Shown here one piece after another: positions 1 through 7,038 of a stretch of DNA of 11,493 bases. How positions within the stretch are numbered: position 1 is the first letter of the stretch; each line of letters begins with the position of its first letter. Both the position numbers and the translations under genes were made by a program. Location of the stretch: NCBI GenBank assembly GCA_017613055.1, contig JAGAES010000108.1:1-11493 (forward strand), in the 5' to 3' direction. This DNA is from Lachnospiraceae bacterium (lineage in GTDB: Bacteria > Bacillota_A > Clostridia > Lachnospirales > Lachnospiraceae). Below the pieces are notes generated by a model. That model did not search any database, was not told the DNA's origin, and saw only the letters and a list, made by a program, of their open reading frames with translations.

Positions 1-117
1 GTCGTTATCGTAACGCACGACCAGGCGGTTGTCGACCAGATGCAGAAGCGCGTTGTCGCCCTGCAGGAAGGTACGATTGTCGAGGACAACAAGAAGGGAG
101 GATACGCCCGTGGATAG
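1..117 (+). CDS. ftsE: Cell division ATP-binding protein FtsE, C-terminal end (partial)
   Basis: Frame 1 is open from the first base to the TAG at 115-117 and gives 38 residues, starting VVIVTHDQAVVDQMQKRVV. The THD near the start is the ABC-ATPase H-loop (switch histidine), and a VDQMQKRVV-like stretch followed by a short Lys/Gly-rich tail is typical of FtsE C-termini. FtsE is the cytoplasmic ATPase that drives FtsX to activate peptidoglycan hydrolases at the division site. Walker A, signature and Walker B motifs lie upstream of the window. The end overlaps the ftsX start by 8 bases, the usual ftsEX coupling, and this supports the identification as much as the short protein segment does. Confidence 0.88.
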   Translation, partial: VVIVTHDQAVVDQMQKRVVALQEGTIVEDNKKGGYARG

Positions 118-1024
118 TTTTTTCTATAACGTCGGGCAGGGGTTGAAGAACATCCGCCGCAACCGCATGTTCTCCTTTGCATCCGTCCTGACCATGACAA
201 CCTGCCTGTTTCTGTTCGGGGTTATGTTCTTCGTCGTATCAAACCTTCGCTACATGATTCGTGAGGCGGAATCCAACGTCGGCATTACAATCTTCTTCGA
301 CGACGGAATCACGGAGGAGGAGAAGGTCGGACTGCTTAACCGGATTACGGCAATGGAAGGCGTGAAGAGCGTTAAGTACATCTCCGGCGAGAAGGCATGG
401 CAGGATTTCATCAAGAATTACCTGACCGACGCGAAGCTTTTAGAGTCGTTCGGAGATGACAATCCGCTTGAGAATTCCTCGTCCTTCGAAATCTTCTTCA
501 AGACCGTGGAAGACCAGGGAAGACTCGTGGAAGATATCAAGGTACTTCCGAAGGTAAGGCAGGTAAATGACACAAGCCAGCTTGTGACCACGCTGACCCG
601 CGCCAACCGGATTATCGGTATCAGCTCGAGCGTTCTGATCGGTTTGCTTTTGGTGATTGCGCTGTTCCTGATCAGCACGACGATCAGTGTCGGCGTATCG
701 GTCCGGAAGAACGAGATTTCGATTATGCACCTGATCGGTGCGACCGACCGGTTCATCCGCTTCCCGTTCATCGTGGAAGGAATTACGCTCGGACTTCTGG
801 GAGCGGCAATCCCGCTCGCCATTCTGTACCTTGTTTACTATAAGGTGATTGAATTTATCGGTACCAAGTTCACGGGACTGTTCACATCCGGAATGGACGT
901 CGTATCGGTATATGATATATTTGCTCAACTGTCTCCGCTGATTGTCGGAATCGGAATCGGGCTCGGTTTCCTCGGAAGTTACTTCACGATGAACCGTGAG
1001 CTTCGTAAGATCCGTCATATCTGA
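110..1024 (+). CDS. ftsX: Cell division protein FtsX, permease-like membrane subunit
   Basis: This 304-residue protein has the FtsX layout. A short cytoplasmic N-terminus (DSFFYNVGQGLKNIRRNR) precedes a first membrane segment at about residues 22-44. A large extracellular domain (about 46-170) follows, then three more membrane segments near 172-200, 222-250 and 275-296. The RKNEISIMHLIGATDRFIR segment between the second and third membrane helices is the conserved FtsX/MacB-type motif. FtsX transmits ATP hydrolysis by FtsE across the membrane to activate a cell-wall hydrolase, and the next gene is a fitting partner. I chose the GTG at 110 rather than the upstream ATG at 29. It follows an AGGGAGGA ribosome site at about 96-102, overlaps ftsE by 8 bases, and starts the protein at the family's usual N-terminus. 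Residues from the ATG at 29 would be ftsE read out of frame. Confidence 0.95.
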   Translation: MDSFFYNVGQGLKNIRRNRMFSFASVLTMTTCLFLFGVMFFVVSNLRYMIREAESNVGITIFFDDGITEEEKVGLLNRITAMEGVKSVKYISGEKAWQDFIKNYLTDAKLLESFGDDNPLENSSSFEIFFKTVEDQGRLVEDIKVLPKVRQVNDTSQLVTTLTRANRIIGISSSVLIGLLLVIALFLISTTISVGVSVRKNEISIMHLIGATDRFIRFPFIVEGITLGLLGAAIPLAILYLVYYKVIEFIGTKFTGLFTSGMDVVSVYDIFAQLSPLIVGIGIGLGFLGSYFTMNRELRKIRHI

Positions 1025-1057
1025 TTGCGGAACGTAAGGAACATGGGGAGGAACAAA

Positions 1058-2413
1058 ATGACAAAACTTGTGAAAAGGCTGCTGGTTGCGACGGCATTTC
1101 TGTTTTCACTCGGAATCCTGATTCCGATGCTGACGCTTGCCTTCTTCTCGGGAAATGTCGCCGATGCGAAAGGTTCCGGCGCTCTTGACGGAACGCTTGT
1201 CCTTAAAGACAAATATCAGGACAAGGTCAATGAAACCAAGAAGAAGAAGGAAGAGGCCGCAGCAAGAAAGAATCAGCTGGATGCGGAAATCAAGCAGCTG
1301 CAGCGGGAAGCCGATGACATCATGGCTTATCTTCAGGTTATGGATGAGAAGCAGACGGAAACCGCAATTCAGATGGATGCGATGAGAGCGGAATTAGACC
1401 GTCTTACGGAAGAGTTCGACCAGGCAACCATTGAACTGGCGCAGGCGGAAGAAGCGCTTGCCAACCAGTATGAATCCATGAAGAAACGGATTCGTTACAT
1501 TTACGAAAACGGGCAGATTGATGCGCTTGAGATGTATATGCAGTCGAAAAGCCTTGCCGACATTCTGAACACATCGGAATACATTCAGAGGATTAACGAA
1601 TATGATCATAACCTGCTGGTGAATTACACACTGGCCAAGAACGACGTCGAAGAGCGGCGGAAGATTCTCGGACTACAGGTGGAGCAGATGAATCTTTCCA
1701 AGGATATGTACGACGCGGAAGTGAATTATATCAATGAAATCATCTCCGCAAAAGAGGATGCTCTTTCCGAATATGAGAAGAAAATCGGCGCAAGCGAGGA
1801 ACTGCTCGAGGTTTATATCGCCGAATTCGCGTCCGCGCAGAAGGATTACGACCAGGCCGTAGCGGAGCAGAAGGAATATATCCGCCAGCAGGAGGAAATC
1901 CGCCGGAAGAAGGAAGAGGAAGAGCGCCGTAAGGCGATGGAGCAGGCCGCCAAGCAGCAGCCCGTTGCCGCATACGGAAATGCCAAGGACGTACCGCTTT
2001 CGGGTGAAACAAGTCTCAGCAAGATGATCTGGCCGCTTCCCGGCGACTACCGCGTCGGCGCGAAGTTCGGTCCGCGTACGCCGCCTTGTGCAGGCGCCAG
2101 TTCCTTCCATAAAGGCTGGGACATCGGCGGCAAGCTCGGAGCGGAGGTTGTAGCGGTTCTTGCGGGAACGGTTTCCGGCGCCGGAATGACTACGGGCGGC
2201 GGCGGAAACGTGGTTACAATCAATCACGGAAACGGCTATTCAACGCATTATATGCATTTGTCCGTAATCAAGGTTTCCAAAGGACAGTACGTACAGCAGG
2301 GACAGGTCATCGGACTTGTGGGAAGTACCGGAATCTCGACCGGGCCGCATTTACATTTTTCGCTGTCCCTGAACGGAAATTACATAGATCCCGCGCCTTA
2401 TCTGAATAAATAA
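1058..2413 (+). CDS. Exported coiled-coil M23 metallopeptidase (PcsB/EnvC-like murein hydrolase)
   Basis: The protein has 451 residues. Residues 1 to about 38 are a basic-hydrophobic export signal, possibly cleaved near VADAKG. A long charged coiled-coil region follows (about 50-300, rich in Lys, Glu and Gln, with an RRKKEEEERRK run near its end). A C-terminal M23/LytM domain covers about 325-450. The zinc-site residues are present: H351 and D355 in HKGWD, and H431/H433 in HLHF. This suggests an active endopeptidase cutting peptidoglycan cross-bridges, although some FtsEX partners act through regulation instead. The architecture and the position directly after ftsEX match EnvC and Firmicute FtsX-dependent hydrolases, whose coiled coil docks on the FtsX extracellular domain. 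The ATG at 1058 has a GGGGAGGA site 5-6 bases upstream; the in-frame TTG at 1025 has none, so I reject it. The exact substrate is not visible from the sequence. Confidence 0.92.
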   Translation: MTKLVKRLLVATAFLFSLGILIPMLTLAFFSGNVADAKGSGALDGTLVLKDKYQDKVNETKKKKEEAAARKNQLDAEIKQLQREADDIMAYLQVMDEKQTETAIQMDAMRAELDRLTEEFDQATIELAQAEEALANQYESMKKRIRYIYENGQIDALEMYMQSKSLADILNTSEYIQRINEYDHNLLVNYTLAKNDVEERRKILGLQVEQMNLSKDMYDAEVNYINEIISAKEDALSEYEKKIGASEELLEVYIAEFASAQKDYDQAVAEQKEYIRQQEEIRRKKEEEERRKAMEQAAKQQPVAAYGNAKDVPLSGETSLSKMIWPLPGDYRVGAKFGPRTPPCAGASSFHKGWDIGGKLGAEVVAVLAGTVSGAGMTTGGGGNVVTINHGNGYSTHYMHLSVIKVSKGQYVQQGQVIGLVGSTGISTGPHLHFSLSLNGNYIDPAPYLNK

Positions 2414-2439
2414 GCCGGGACATGGCAGGAGTGATTTTC

Positions 2440-3660
2440 ATGAAGAACGATTCGCGGCGCATGCCGGTGCTTGCGGTAATCCTGATGCTTGCCGTATTGC
2501 TTTTCGGATGTTCTGTTCCGGAAGACGAGAACAAGCTGTCGGATATTACGAAACCGGTGGATAATCCTTCCACGGATTTAAACCAGGACGCATATTCCGC
2601 AAAGATTGACAAGATAAAAGATGTTCTGGAAAAGTATTATATGGGGGATATCGACTACGACAAGGCCACCGAGGGCATTTATTCGGGGCTTATAGACAGT
2701 CTCGGTGACCCGTATACCGTATACTTTCCGGCTGAAGAATTTAAACAGTTTTTAGAGACGACCGACGGCAACTATGCCGGTGTCGGATCTACCGTTACAA
2801 CCAATGCCGAAGGAAACGCGGAGTTTGTCAAGCCGTTCAAGGACGGTCCCGCATACAACGCAGGAATTCTTCCGGGAGACGTTATCTGCGAAATTGAAGG
2901 GGAGAGCGTTCTCGGCATGAATCTCGACTCCGTTGTCAGCCTTATCCGCGGAGAACCCGGAACGTCAGTGCATCTGAAGATTTACCGTTCCACGATTTCC
3001 GATTATCTGGAGATTACGGTTGTCCGTGCGAAGATTGAGGTTCCGACAGTTGAGTATCAGATGCTTGATAACAAAATCGGATACATTGCCGTTTCGGAAT
3101 TCGATAAGGTTACCGAGGATCAGTTCATCAGCGCGGTGGACGACCTCGAGGCGCAGGGAATGAAGGCACTGATTGTAGACCTTCGTGACAATCCCGGCGG
3201 AATGCTCACGACGGTGAACGGAATGCTCGGACGGATTCTTCCGAAGGGCAAGCTGCTGATCTACATGGAAGACAAGAACGGCAACCGCGACGAGTGCTAT
3301 TCGCAAAGCGACCGCACGCTCGATGTTCCGATTGCGGTACTGATTAACGGAAACAGCGCAAGCGCTTCCGAAGTATTCTGCGGATGTCTGCAGGATTACG
3401 GCGCAGCGACGCTGATCGGCACCAAGAGCTTCGGTAAGGGCATCGTACAGTCTCTGATTCCGCTCGGAGACGGTTCGGCAATCAAGGTCACGACCTCGAA
3501 ATACTTCTCACCGCTCGGCAGAAACATTCACGGCGTAGGCTTCGAGCCGGATATCAAAGTGGAACTGGATCCCGAACTGAAGGGTAAGGCCTCGATTCCG
3601 ATCGAAGAGGACAATCAGATTCAGGCGGCAGTGGATTATCTGCTCGGAAAGATTCAATAA
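2440..3660 (+). CDS. S41 family C-terminal processing peptidase (CtpA/CtpB-like) with lipoprotein-type signal
   Basis: The protein has 406 residues. The N-terminus is a basic-hydrophobic signal ending in LLFGC, a lipobox-like site with Cys24; Phe at -2 is not ideal, so lipidation is probable rather than certain. A PDZ domain (about 105-190, with GVGS and AGILPGD) precedes the S41 protease fold (about 205-385). The Ser-Lys-Gln catalytic set is intact: Ser308 in NSASASE, Lys333 in FGKGIVQ, and Gln337, with the 25- and 4-residue spacings of the family. From memory, B. subtilis CtpB has almost the same numbering but carries an added C-terminal peptidoglycan-binding domain that is missing here. 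The likely role is trimming of an extracytoplasmic protein, perhaps linked to the adjacent hydrolase; the substrate is unknown. The ATG at 2440 has AGGAG at 2427-2431 and makes the signal peptide sensible; the ATG at 2422 lacks a good site. It is the last gene before a terminator. Confidence 0.93.
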   Translation: MKNDSRRMPVLAVILMLAVLLFGCSVPEDENKLSDITKPVDNPSTDLNQDAYSAKIDKIKDVLEKYYMGDIDYDKATEGIYSGLIDSLGDPYTVYFPAEEFKQFLETTDGNYAGVGSTVTTNAEGNAEFVKPFKDGPAYNAGILPGDVICEIEGESVLGMNLDSVVSLIRGEPGTSVHLKIYRSTISDYLEITVVRAKIEVPTVEYQMLDNKIGYIAVSEFDKVTEDQFISAVDDLEAQGMKALIVDLRDNPGGMLTTVNGMLGRILPKGKLLIYMEDKNGNRDECYSQSDRTLDVPIAVLINGNSASASEVFCGCLQDYGAATLIGTKSFGKGIVQSLIPLGDGSAIKVTTSKYFSPLGRNIHGVGFEPDIKVELDPELKGKASIPIEEDNQIQAAVDYLLGKIQ

Positions 3661-3672
3661 TCATAAGCAAAG

Positions 3673-3703
3673 AGGAACCGCTTATTACGGCGGTTCCTTT
3701 TCG
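3673..3703 (+). terminator. Intrinsic terminator after the S41 protease gene
   Basis: A perfect 9-bp stem, AGGAACCGC (3673-3681) with GCGGTTCCT (3690-3698), has an 8-base loop and is followed by T residues. It begins 12 bases after the protease stop codon and closes the ftsEX cluster. Confidence 0.9.
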
Positions 3704-3727
3704 ATTTTGCGCGGAAAAATTACATTC

Positions 3728-3765
3728 TTGCTTTTCTTGTTTATTTGTGGTAAAATTTTGATAAT
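3728..3765 (+). promoter_or_regulatory. Promoter region of the ACT protein-hom-ApgM operon, two overlapping sigma-A-type solutions
   Basis: TTGCTT (3728-3733) and TAAAAT (3751-3756) are separated by 17 bases. A second pair, TTGTTT (3737-3742) and GATAAT (3760-3765), also has a 17-base spacer and sits 9 bases downstream. Both would start transcription roughly 70-80 bases before the ATG at 3845. The leader can form a small hairpin, TTCGGT (3795-3800) with ACCGAA (3824-3829) enclosing GCGG/CCGC, just before the ribosome site. No T-box or riboswitch core is visible. Confidence 0.65.
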
Positions 3766-3844
3766 CGCGGACATGTGTTCCTCCCGGACATACATTCGGT
3801 GAGGCAGCGGAATCCCGCGGAAGACCGAAGCAAGGAGAGCGCGT

Positions 3845-4285
3845 ATGGGGCCGGAAGAATACTATATCGTAAAGCAGCGCGCCCTGCCCGAGGTTCTTCT
3901 TAAGGTGGTGGAGGCGAAACGTCGGCTGGCGTGCAACGCATCGCTTACCGTGCAGGAAGTGACCGATGAAATCGGGCTCAGCCGGAGTTCGTTTTACAAG
4001 TACCGCGATGATATCGTTCCCTTTCACGAGAATTCCAGAGGGAAGACGCTGAATATCATGCTTCAGGTGGATGACCGTCAGGGCGTCCTTTCCGCAATTC
4101 TTCAGCAGATTGCGGGCTGCAAGGCCAATGTGCTGACAATCCAGCAGAGCATTCCGACCGGGGGGATTGCGTCGGTGGCGCTCGGTGTGGAGATCCTTCC
4201 GGAGACGGCTTCAACCGAGATTCTGCTTTCCGGAATCCGGAGCGTGAGCGGTGTTCATTATCTTAAAATCCTCGGAAGTGAATGA
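3845..4285 (+). CDS. ACT domain-containing protein with HTH-like N-terminus (PheB/UPF0735-like)
   Basis: The protein has 146 residues. The N-terminal half contains an HTH-like stretch (about 34-56; LTVQEVTDEIGLSRSSFYKY). The C-terminal half is an ACT domain (about 68-144), with TLNIMLQVDDRQGVLSAIL forming the first strand and helix, then an IGG-type turn region and the NVLTIQQ strand. ACT domains bind amino acids and usually control amino-acid metabolism. In many Firmicutes this family lies next to hom or to aromatic amino-acid genes. It heads the operon here, 54 bases before hom, so sensing threonine, homoserine or a related amino acid is a reasonable inference. Whether it binds DNA or an enzyme is not known from the sequence. 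The start has AAGGAG at about 3832-3836. Length and architecture match the family well. Confidence 0.87.
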   Translation: MGPEEYYIVKQRALPEVLLKVVEAKRRLACNASLTVQEVTDEIGLSRSSFYKYRDDIVPFHENSRGKTLNIMLQVDDRQGVLSAILQQIAGCKANVLTIQQSIPTGGIASVALGVEILPETASTEILLSGIRSVSGVHYLKILGSE

Positions 4286-4339
4286 GAAATTTTCAAAATT
4301 GTCCGGCGTCCGGTTCCCGGCGCCGAAGGAGATAGAGCC

Positions 4340-5545
4340 ATGAATGTAGCTATTTTGGGATATGGAACCGTCGGATCGGGCGTATTCGACGTTCTTATGG
4401 AAAACCGGGACATCATCGCGAAGCGAGTCGGATTTCCGTTAGACGTAAAGTATGTGCTTGACCTGCGGGATTTCCCCGGGAAACCGGTAGAGAAGTATCT
4501 GACGCATGATTTCCGTCAGATCATGAATGATCCCGATGTCGATATCATCGTAGAAGTCATGGGCGGAATTCATCCGTCTTATGAATACGCAAAGGAAGCG
4601 CTGGAGTCCGGCCGGAGCGTATGTACTTCCAACAAGGAACTGGTAGCGAAGCACGGCGCGGAGCTTGTCGGAATCGCGAAGGAAAAAAGCGTGAACTTCC
4701 TGTTCGAAGCAAGTGTCGGCGGCGGCATCCCGGTTATAAGACAGCTGATCCGTTCGATTACGGCCGACGAAGTTGAAGAAGTCTGCGGAATCCTGAACGG
4801 AACGACCAACTATATGATGACGCTGATGCGCGAGACGGGTGCGACCTTCGAGGAAGCGCTTACCGACGCGCAGGACAAGGGCTTCGCAGAGCGGAACCCC
4901 GCAGCCGACATCGAAGGGCATGACGCCTGCAGAAAGATTGCAATACTGACTTCGCTTGCTTATGCCAAGCAGGTGGATTATGAAGATATCTATACCGAAG
5001 GAATCGTTTCGATTACGGATGTGGACGTTGCCTATGCGAAGGCAATGAAGCACGGTATCAAGCTCCTCGGCAGAAGCTATCTGAAGGACGGCACCGTTTA
5101 TGCGATGGTTGCCCCCTGTATGATCCGTAAGAAGAATCCGTTATACCCGGTCAACGGCGTTTATAACGCTATTATGATCCGCGGAAATATGCTCGGTGAC
5201 GTGGTTTGCTACGGAATGGGAGCCGGTAAGCTTCCGACCGCTAGCGCTGTTGTTTCCGATGTAATCGATGCCGCCAAGCACCGCCACGTGAATATCCCGA
5301 TTCTCTGGGAGAAGGAAAAGCTGGTGCTCGGTGCGAAAGATGACATGGACGCGAAGTTCTTCGTCCGTGTTGCCTATGCCGATGCGGACAAGGCAAGAGC
5401 ATTGTTCCCCATCGCCAAGGAAATCTCCATTCTGGAGTGTGAGGGACGGGAGTTCGCATTTGTCACGGAAGTGATGAGCGAGAAGGCGTTCTCGGATGCC
5501 GCAGAGAAGATCGCCGTAATTAACCGGATCCGTTACGAGATATAG
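4340..5545 (+). CDS. hom: Homoserine dehydrogenase
   Basis: This enzyme reduces aspartate semialdehyde to homoserine with NAD(P)H, the branch step toward threonine and methionine. The protein has 401 residues. The N-terminal Rossmann motif is GYGTVGSG (7-14). Lys99 in TSNKE and Lys199 in ACRK match the two conserved family lysines, and the signature GILNGTTNYM and NPAADIEGHD are intact. The C-terminus (about 335-401; KFFVRVAYAD onward) looks like a shortened ACT-like regulatory tail. The protein is therefore a little shorter than the roughly 430-residue enzymes of Bacillus-type Firmicutes, and feedback inhibition is possible but not certain. A clear AAGGAG site precedes the ATG. The upstream spacer (4286-4339) can form a short GC stem, CGGCG (4304-4308) with CGCCG (4321-4325). 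The stop is 26 bases from the next start, so the two genes are almost surely co-transcribed. Confidence 0.96.
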   Translation: MNVAILGYGTVGSGVFDVLMENRDIIAKRVGFPLDVKYVLDLRDFPGKPVEKYLTHDFRQIMNDPDVDIIVEVMGGIHPSYEYAKEALESGRSVCTSNKELVAKHGAELVGIAKEKSVNFLFEASVGGGIPVIRQLIRSITADEVEEVCGILNGTTNYMMTLMRETGATFEEALTDAQDKGFAERNPAADIEGHDACRKIAILTSLAYAKQVDYEDIYTEGIVSITDVDVAYAKAMKHGIKLLGRSYLKDGTVYAMVAPCMIRKKNPLYPVNGVYNAIMIRGNMLGDVVCYGMGAGKLPTASAVVSDVIDAAKHRHVNIPILWEKEKLVLGAKDDMDAKFFVRVAYADADKARALFPIAKEISILECEGREFAFVTEVMSEKAFSDAAEKIAVINRIRYEI

Positions 5546-5571
5546 TGTACGATAGCGGCAGAAAGGTTTCT

Positions 5572-6780
5572 ATGAAGTACGTTGTGGTTTTGGGCGACGG
5601 CATGGCCGACGAGCCCATTGCGGAACTCGGCGGAAAGACCCCCCTCGCTTACGCGAAAACGCCGATGATGGACGAGATGGCAGCCCGCGGGGAGATCGGG
5701 CTTGCCGCAACAATCCCCGCCGGAATGAAGCCCGGCAGCGATACGGCCAACCTGGCCGTGCTCGGATACAACCCGAGACTGTATTATACCGGCCGGTCGC
5801 CTCTTGAGGCATTAAGCATCGGCGTGAATATGGCAGACGCGGATGTCGCAATCCGGTGCAATCTGGTGACGGTTTCCGATGATGACCTGCCTTATGAGCA
5901 GAAGACGATTATCGATCACAGCTCTTCCGAAATCTCGACAAGTGACGCGGCGGTTTTAATCGAAGCGGTCCGCAAACAGCTCGAGTTTGAAGGCTATCAT
6001 TTCTTCGTCGGAACGAGTTATCGGCATCTTTTGATATGGAATCACGGAAAAACAGTTGACCTTACGCCGCCGCATGATATACTGGAACGTAAGATCGGCG
6101 AATATCTTCCGACCGATCCGAAGCTTCTTCTGATGCAGAAGCGCAGTTACGAAATCCTGAATAAGCATCCGCTTAACGTAGCGCGTGCGGAGAAAGGCCT
6201 TAACAAGGCAAACTCCGTATGGTTCTGGGGAGCCGGAACAAGACCGTTTCTGTCCTCATTTGCCGAGAAGACCGGCAAGAAGGGCGCGATGATCTCGGCA
6301 GTCGATCTGCTTAAGGGCATCGCGGTCGGCGCAGGGATGCAGGTAATCGAAGTGGAAGGCGCCAACGGCGGCCTGAACACGAATTACGAAGGCAAAGCGG
6401 GAGCCGCGGTCCGCGCGCTTACCGAAGATGATTATGATTTTGTTTACATCCATCTGGAGGCTCCGGATGAGATGGGACACCAGGGAAGCCTGGAGCGCAA
6501 GATTCAGTCGATTGAGTACCTGGATGAAAGAGTTGTCCGCGTGGTCAAGGAAGGCCTTGACCGGGCAGGAGTGGATTACCGGATTCTGATTATGCCGGAT
6601 CATCCGACGCCGATTTCGAAGCGGACGCATACAACCGCTCCGGTTCCGTACCTGATTTACGACAGTACGAAGACGGACACAATCACACGCCAGAGTTATA
6701 GTGAGGCAGAAGCGAAAGCATCGGGGAACCTGTTTTCCGAAGGCTATCGTCTGATGGATCACTATCTGGAAATAAAGTAG
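5572..6780 (+). CDS. apgM: Archaeal-type cofactor-independent phosphoglycerate mutase homologue, probable homoserine kinase
   Basis: The protein has 402 residues and belongs to the alkaline-phosphatase/iPGM superfamily, archaeal ApgM branch. It opens with MKYVVVLGDGMAD (Asp9, metal site). It has the phospho-acceptor motif KPGSDTANLAVLGY (Ser56), then Asp299 and His303 in APDEMGH, and Asp343, His344 and His353 in PDH and THTT. The catalytic set therefore appears complete. The family name implies interconversion of 3- and 2-phosphoglycerate, but bacterial members next to hom have been proposed as a non-orthologous homoserine kinase in threonine synthesis. The position directly after hom and an ACT protein favours that reading; the sequence alone cannot decide between the two. 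I chose the ATG at 5572, with AGAAAGG at 5560-5566, because it gives the family N-terminus; the GTG at 5545 adds nine residues with no clear ribosome site. It is the last gene before a strong terminator. Confidence 0.9.
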   Translation: MKYVVVLGDGMADEPIAELGGKTPLAYAKTPMMDEMAARGEIGLAATIPAGMKPGSDTANLAVLGYNPRLYYTGRSPLEALSIGVNMADADVAIRCNLVTVSDDDLPYEQKTIIDHSSSEISTSDAAVLIEAVRKQLEFEGYHFFVGTSYRHLLIWNHGKTVDLTPPHDILERKIGEYLPTDPKLLLMQKRSYEILNKHPLNVARAEKGLNKANSVWFWGAGTRPFLSSFAEKTGKKGAMISAVDLLKGIAVGAGMQVIEVEGANGGLNTNYEGKAGAAVRALTEDDYDFVYIHLEAPDEMGHQGSLERKIQSIEYLDERVVRVVKEGLDRAGVDYRILIMPDHPTPISKRTHTTAPVPYLIYDSTKTDTITRQSYSEAEAKASGNLFSEGYRLMDHYLEIK

Positions 6781-6823
6781 TACCAAAAAGGGAACAGAGT
6801 CCTCAAACTATAATGGATGAGGC

Positions 6824-6866
6824 AAAGAAGAAGATGACGGGGACGCCTGTCATCTTCTTCTTTTTT
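6824..6866 (+). terminator. Long-stem intrinsic terminator after the ApgM homologue
   Basis: AAAGAAGAAGATGAC (6824-6838) pairs perfectly with GTCATCTTCTTCTTT (6849-6863). Two further G-C pairs and one wobble pair close the inner end, leaving a 4-base loop, and the 3' arm ends in a run of T. The A-rich outer stem gives U on the other strand, so it may also work in reverse. It ends the threonine-branch operon about 43 bases after the stop codon. Confidence 0.9.
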
Positions 6867-6878
6867 GTTCTTTCGGTC

Positions 6879-6915
6879 GGGTTCCCCCGGCTAAGCCCCA
6901 TGTCCGGGGGAACCC
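6879..6915. repeat. 12-bp perfect GC-rich inverted repeat between converging units
   Basis: GGGTTCCCCCGG (6879-6890) is the exact reverse complement of CCGGGGGAACCC (6904-6915), with a 13-base loop. No T-run follows on either side, so it is not a standard intrinsic terminator. It lies in a gene-free stretch (6781-7230) between the + strand operon end and the 3' end of the minus-strand gene. It may be a transcription barrier or a remnant of a mobile repeat; neither is shown. Confidence 0.7.
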
Positions 6916-6956
6916 TCTGCAAGCGGGAGAGCCGGGAAGATTCTTTAGCCAACGTA

Positions 6957-6990
6957 CAAAAGAAAAACCCGCTGCTGCAGCAACGGGTTC
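6957..6990 (-). terminator. Intrinsic terminator of the minus-strand LEA-like gene
   Basis: Read on the minus strand, AACCCG (6989-6984) and CGGGTT (6971-6966) enclose the perfect palindrome TGCTGCAGCA. The hairpin is followed by TTTCTTTT. It lies about 240 bases past the stop of the minus-strand gene, so the structured repeat array would be transcribed as part of its 3' UTR. A second short hairpin, GGGAGC/GCTCCC at 6995-7008, sits just before it. Confidence 0.75.
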
Positions 6991-7038
6991 TTCCGGGAGC
7001 AAGCTCCCAATATAAACACTCTCCGAAGAGGGACATGT

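Noticed and set aside
29..109. Upstream ATG extension of ftsX
   Set aside because: This stretch is the ftsE coding end read in another frame. The GTG at 110 has the ribosome site and gives the family N-terminus.
1025..1057. TTG start for the M23 peptidase
   Set aside because: It has no ribosome site, while the ATG at 1058 follows GGGGAGGA and begins a proper export signal.
3766..3844. T-box or riboswitch leader for the threonine operon
   Set aside because: The leader is only about 75 bases and lacks the T-box sequence, specifier loop and terminator/antiterminator pair.
4439..5053. Antisense open frame across hom
   Set aside because: It is a shadow of a highly conserved enzyme gene and shows no start signal or family features.
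5545..5571. GTG start for the ApgM homologue, overlapping the hom stop
   Set aside because: The nine extra residues do not belong to the family N-terminus. AGAAAGG sits correctly for the ATG at 5572.
6809..6814. Perfect TATAAT as a promoter
   Set aside because: There is no -35 at 16-18 bases and no gene downstream before a terminator, so it is probably chance.
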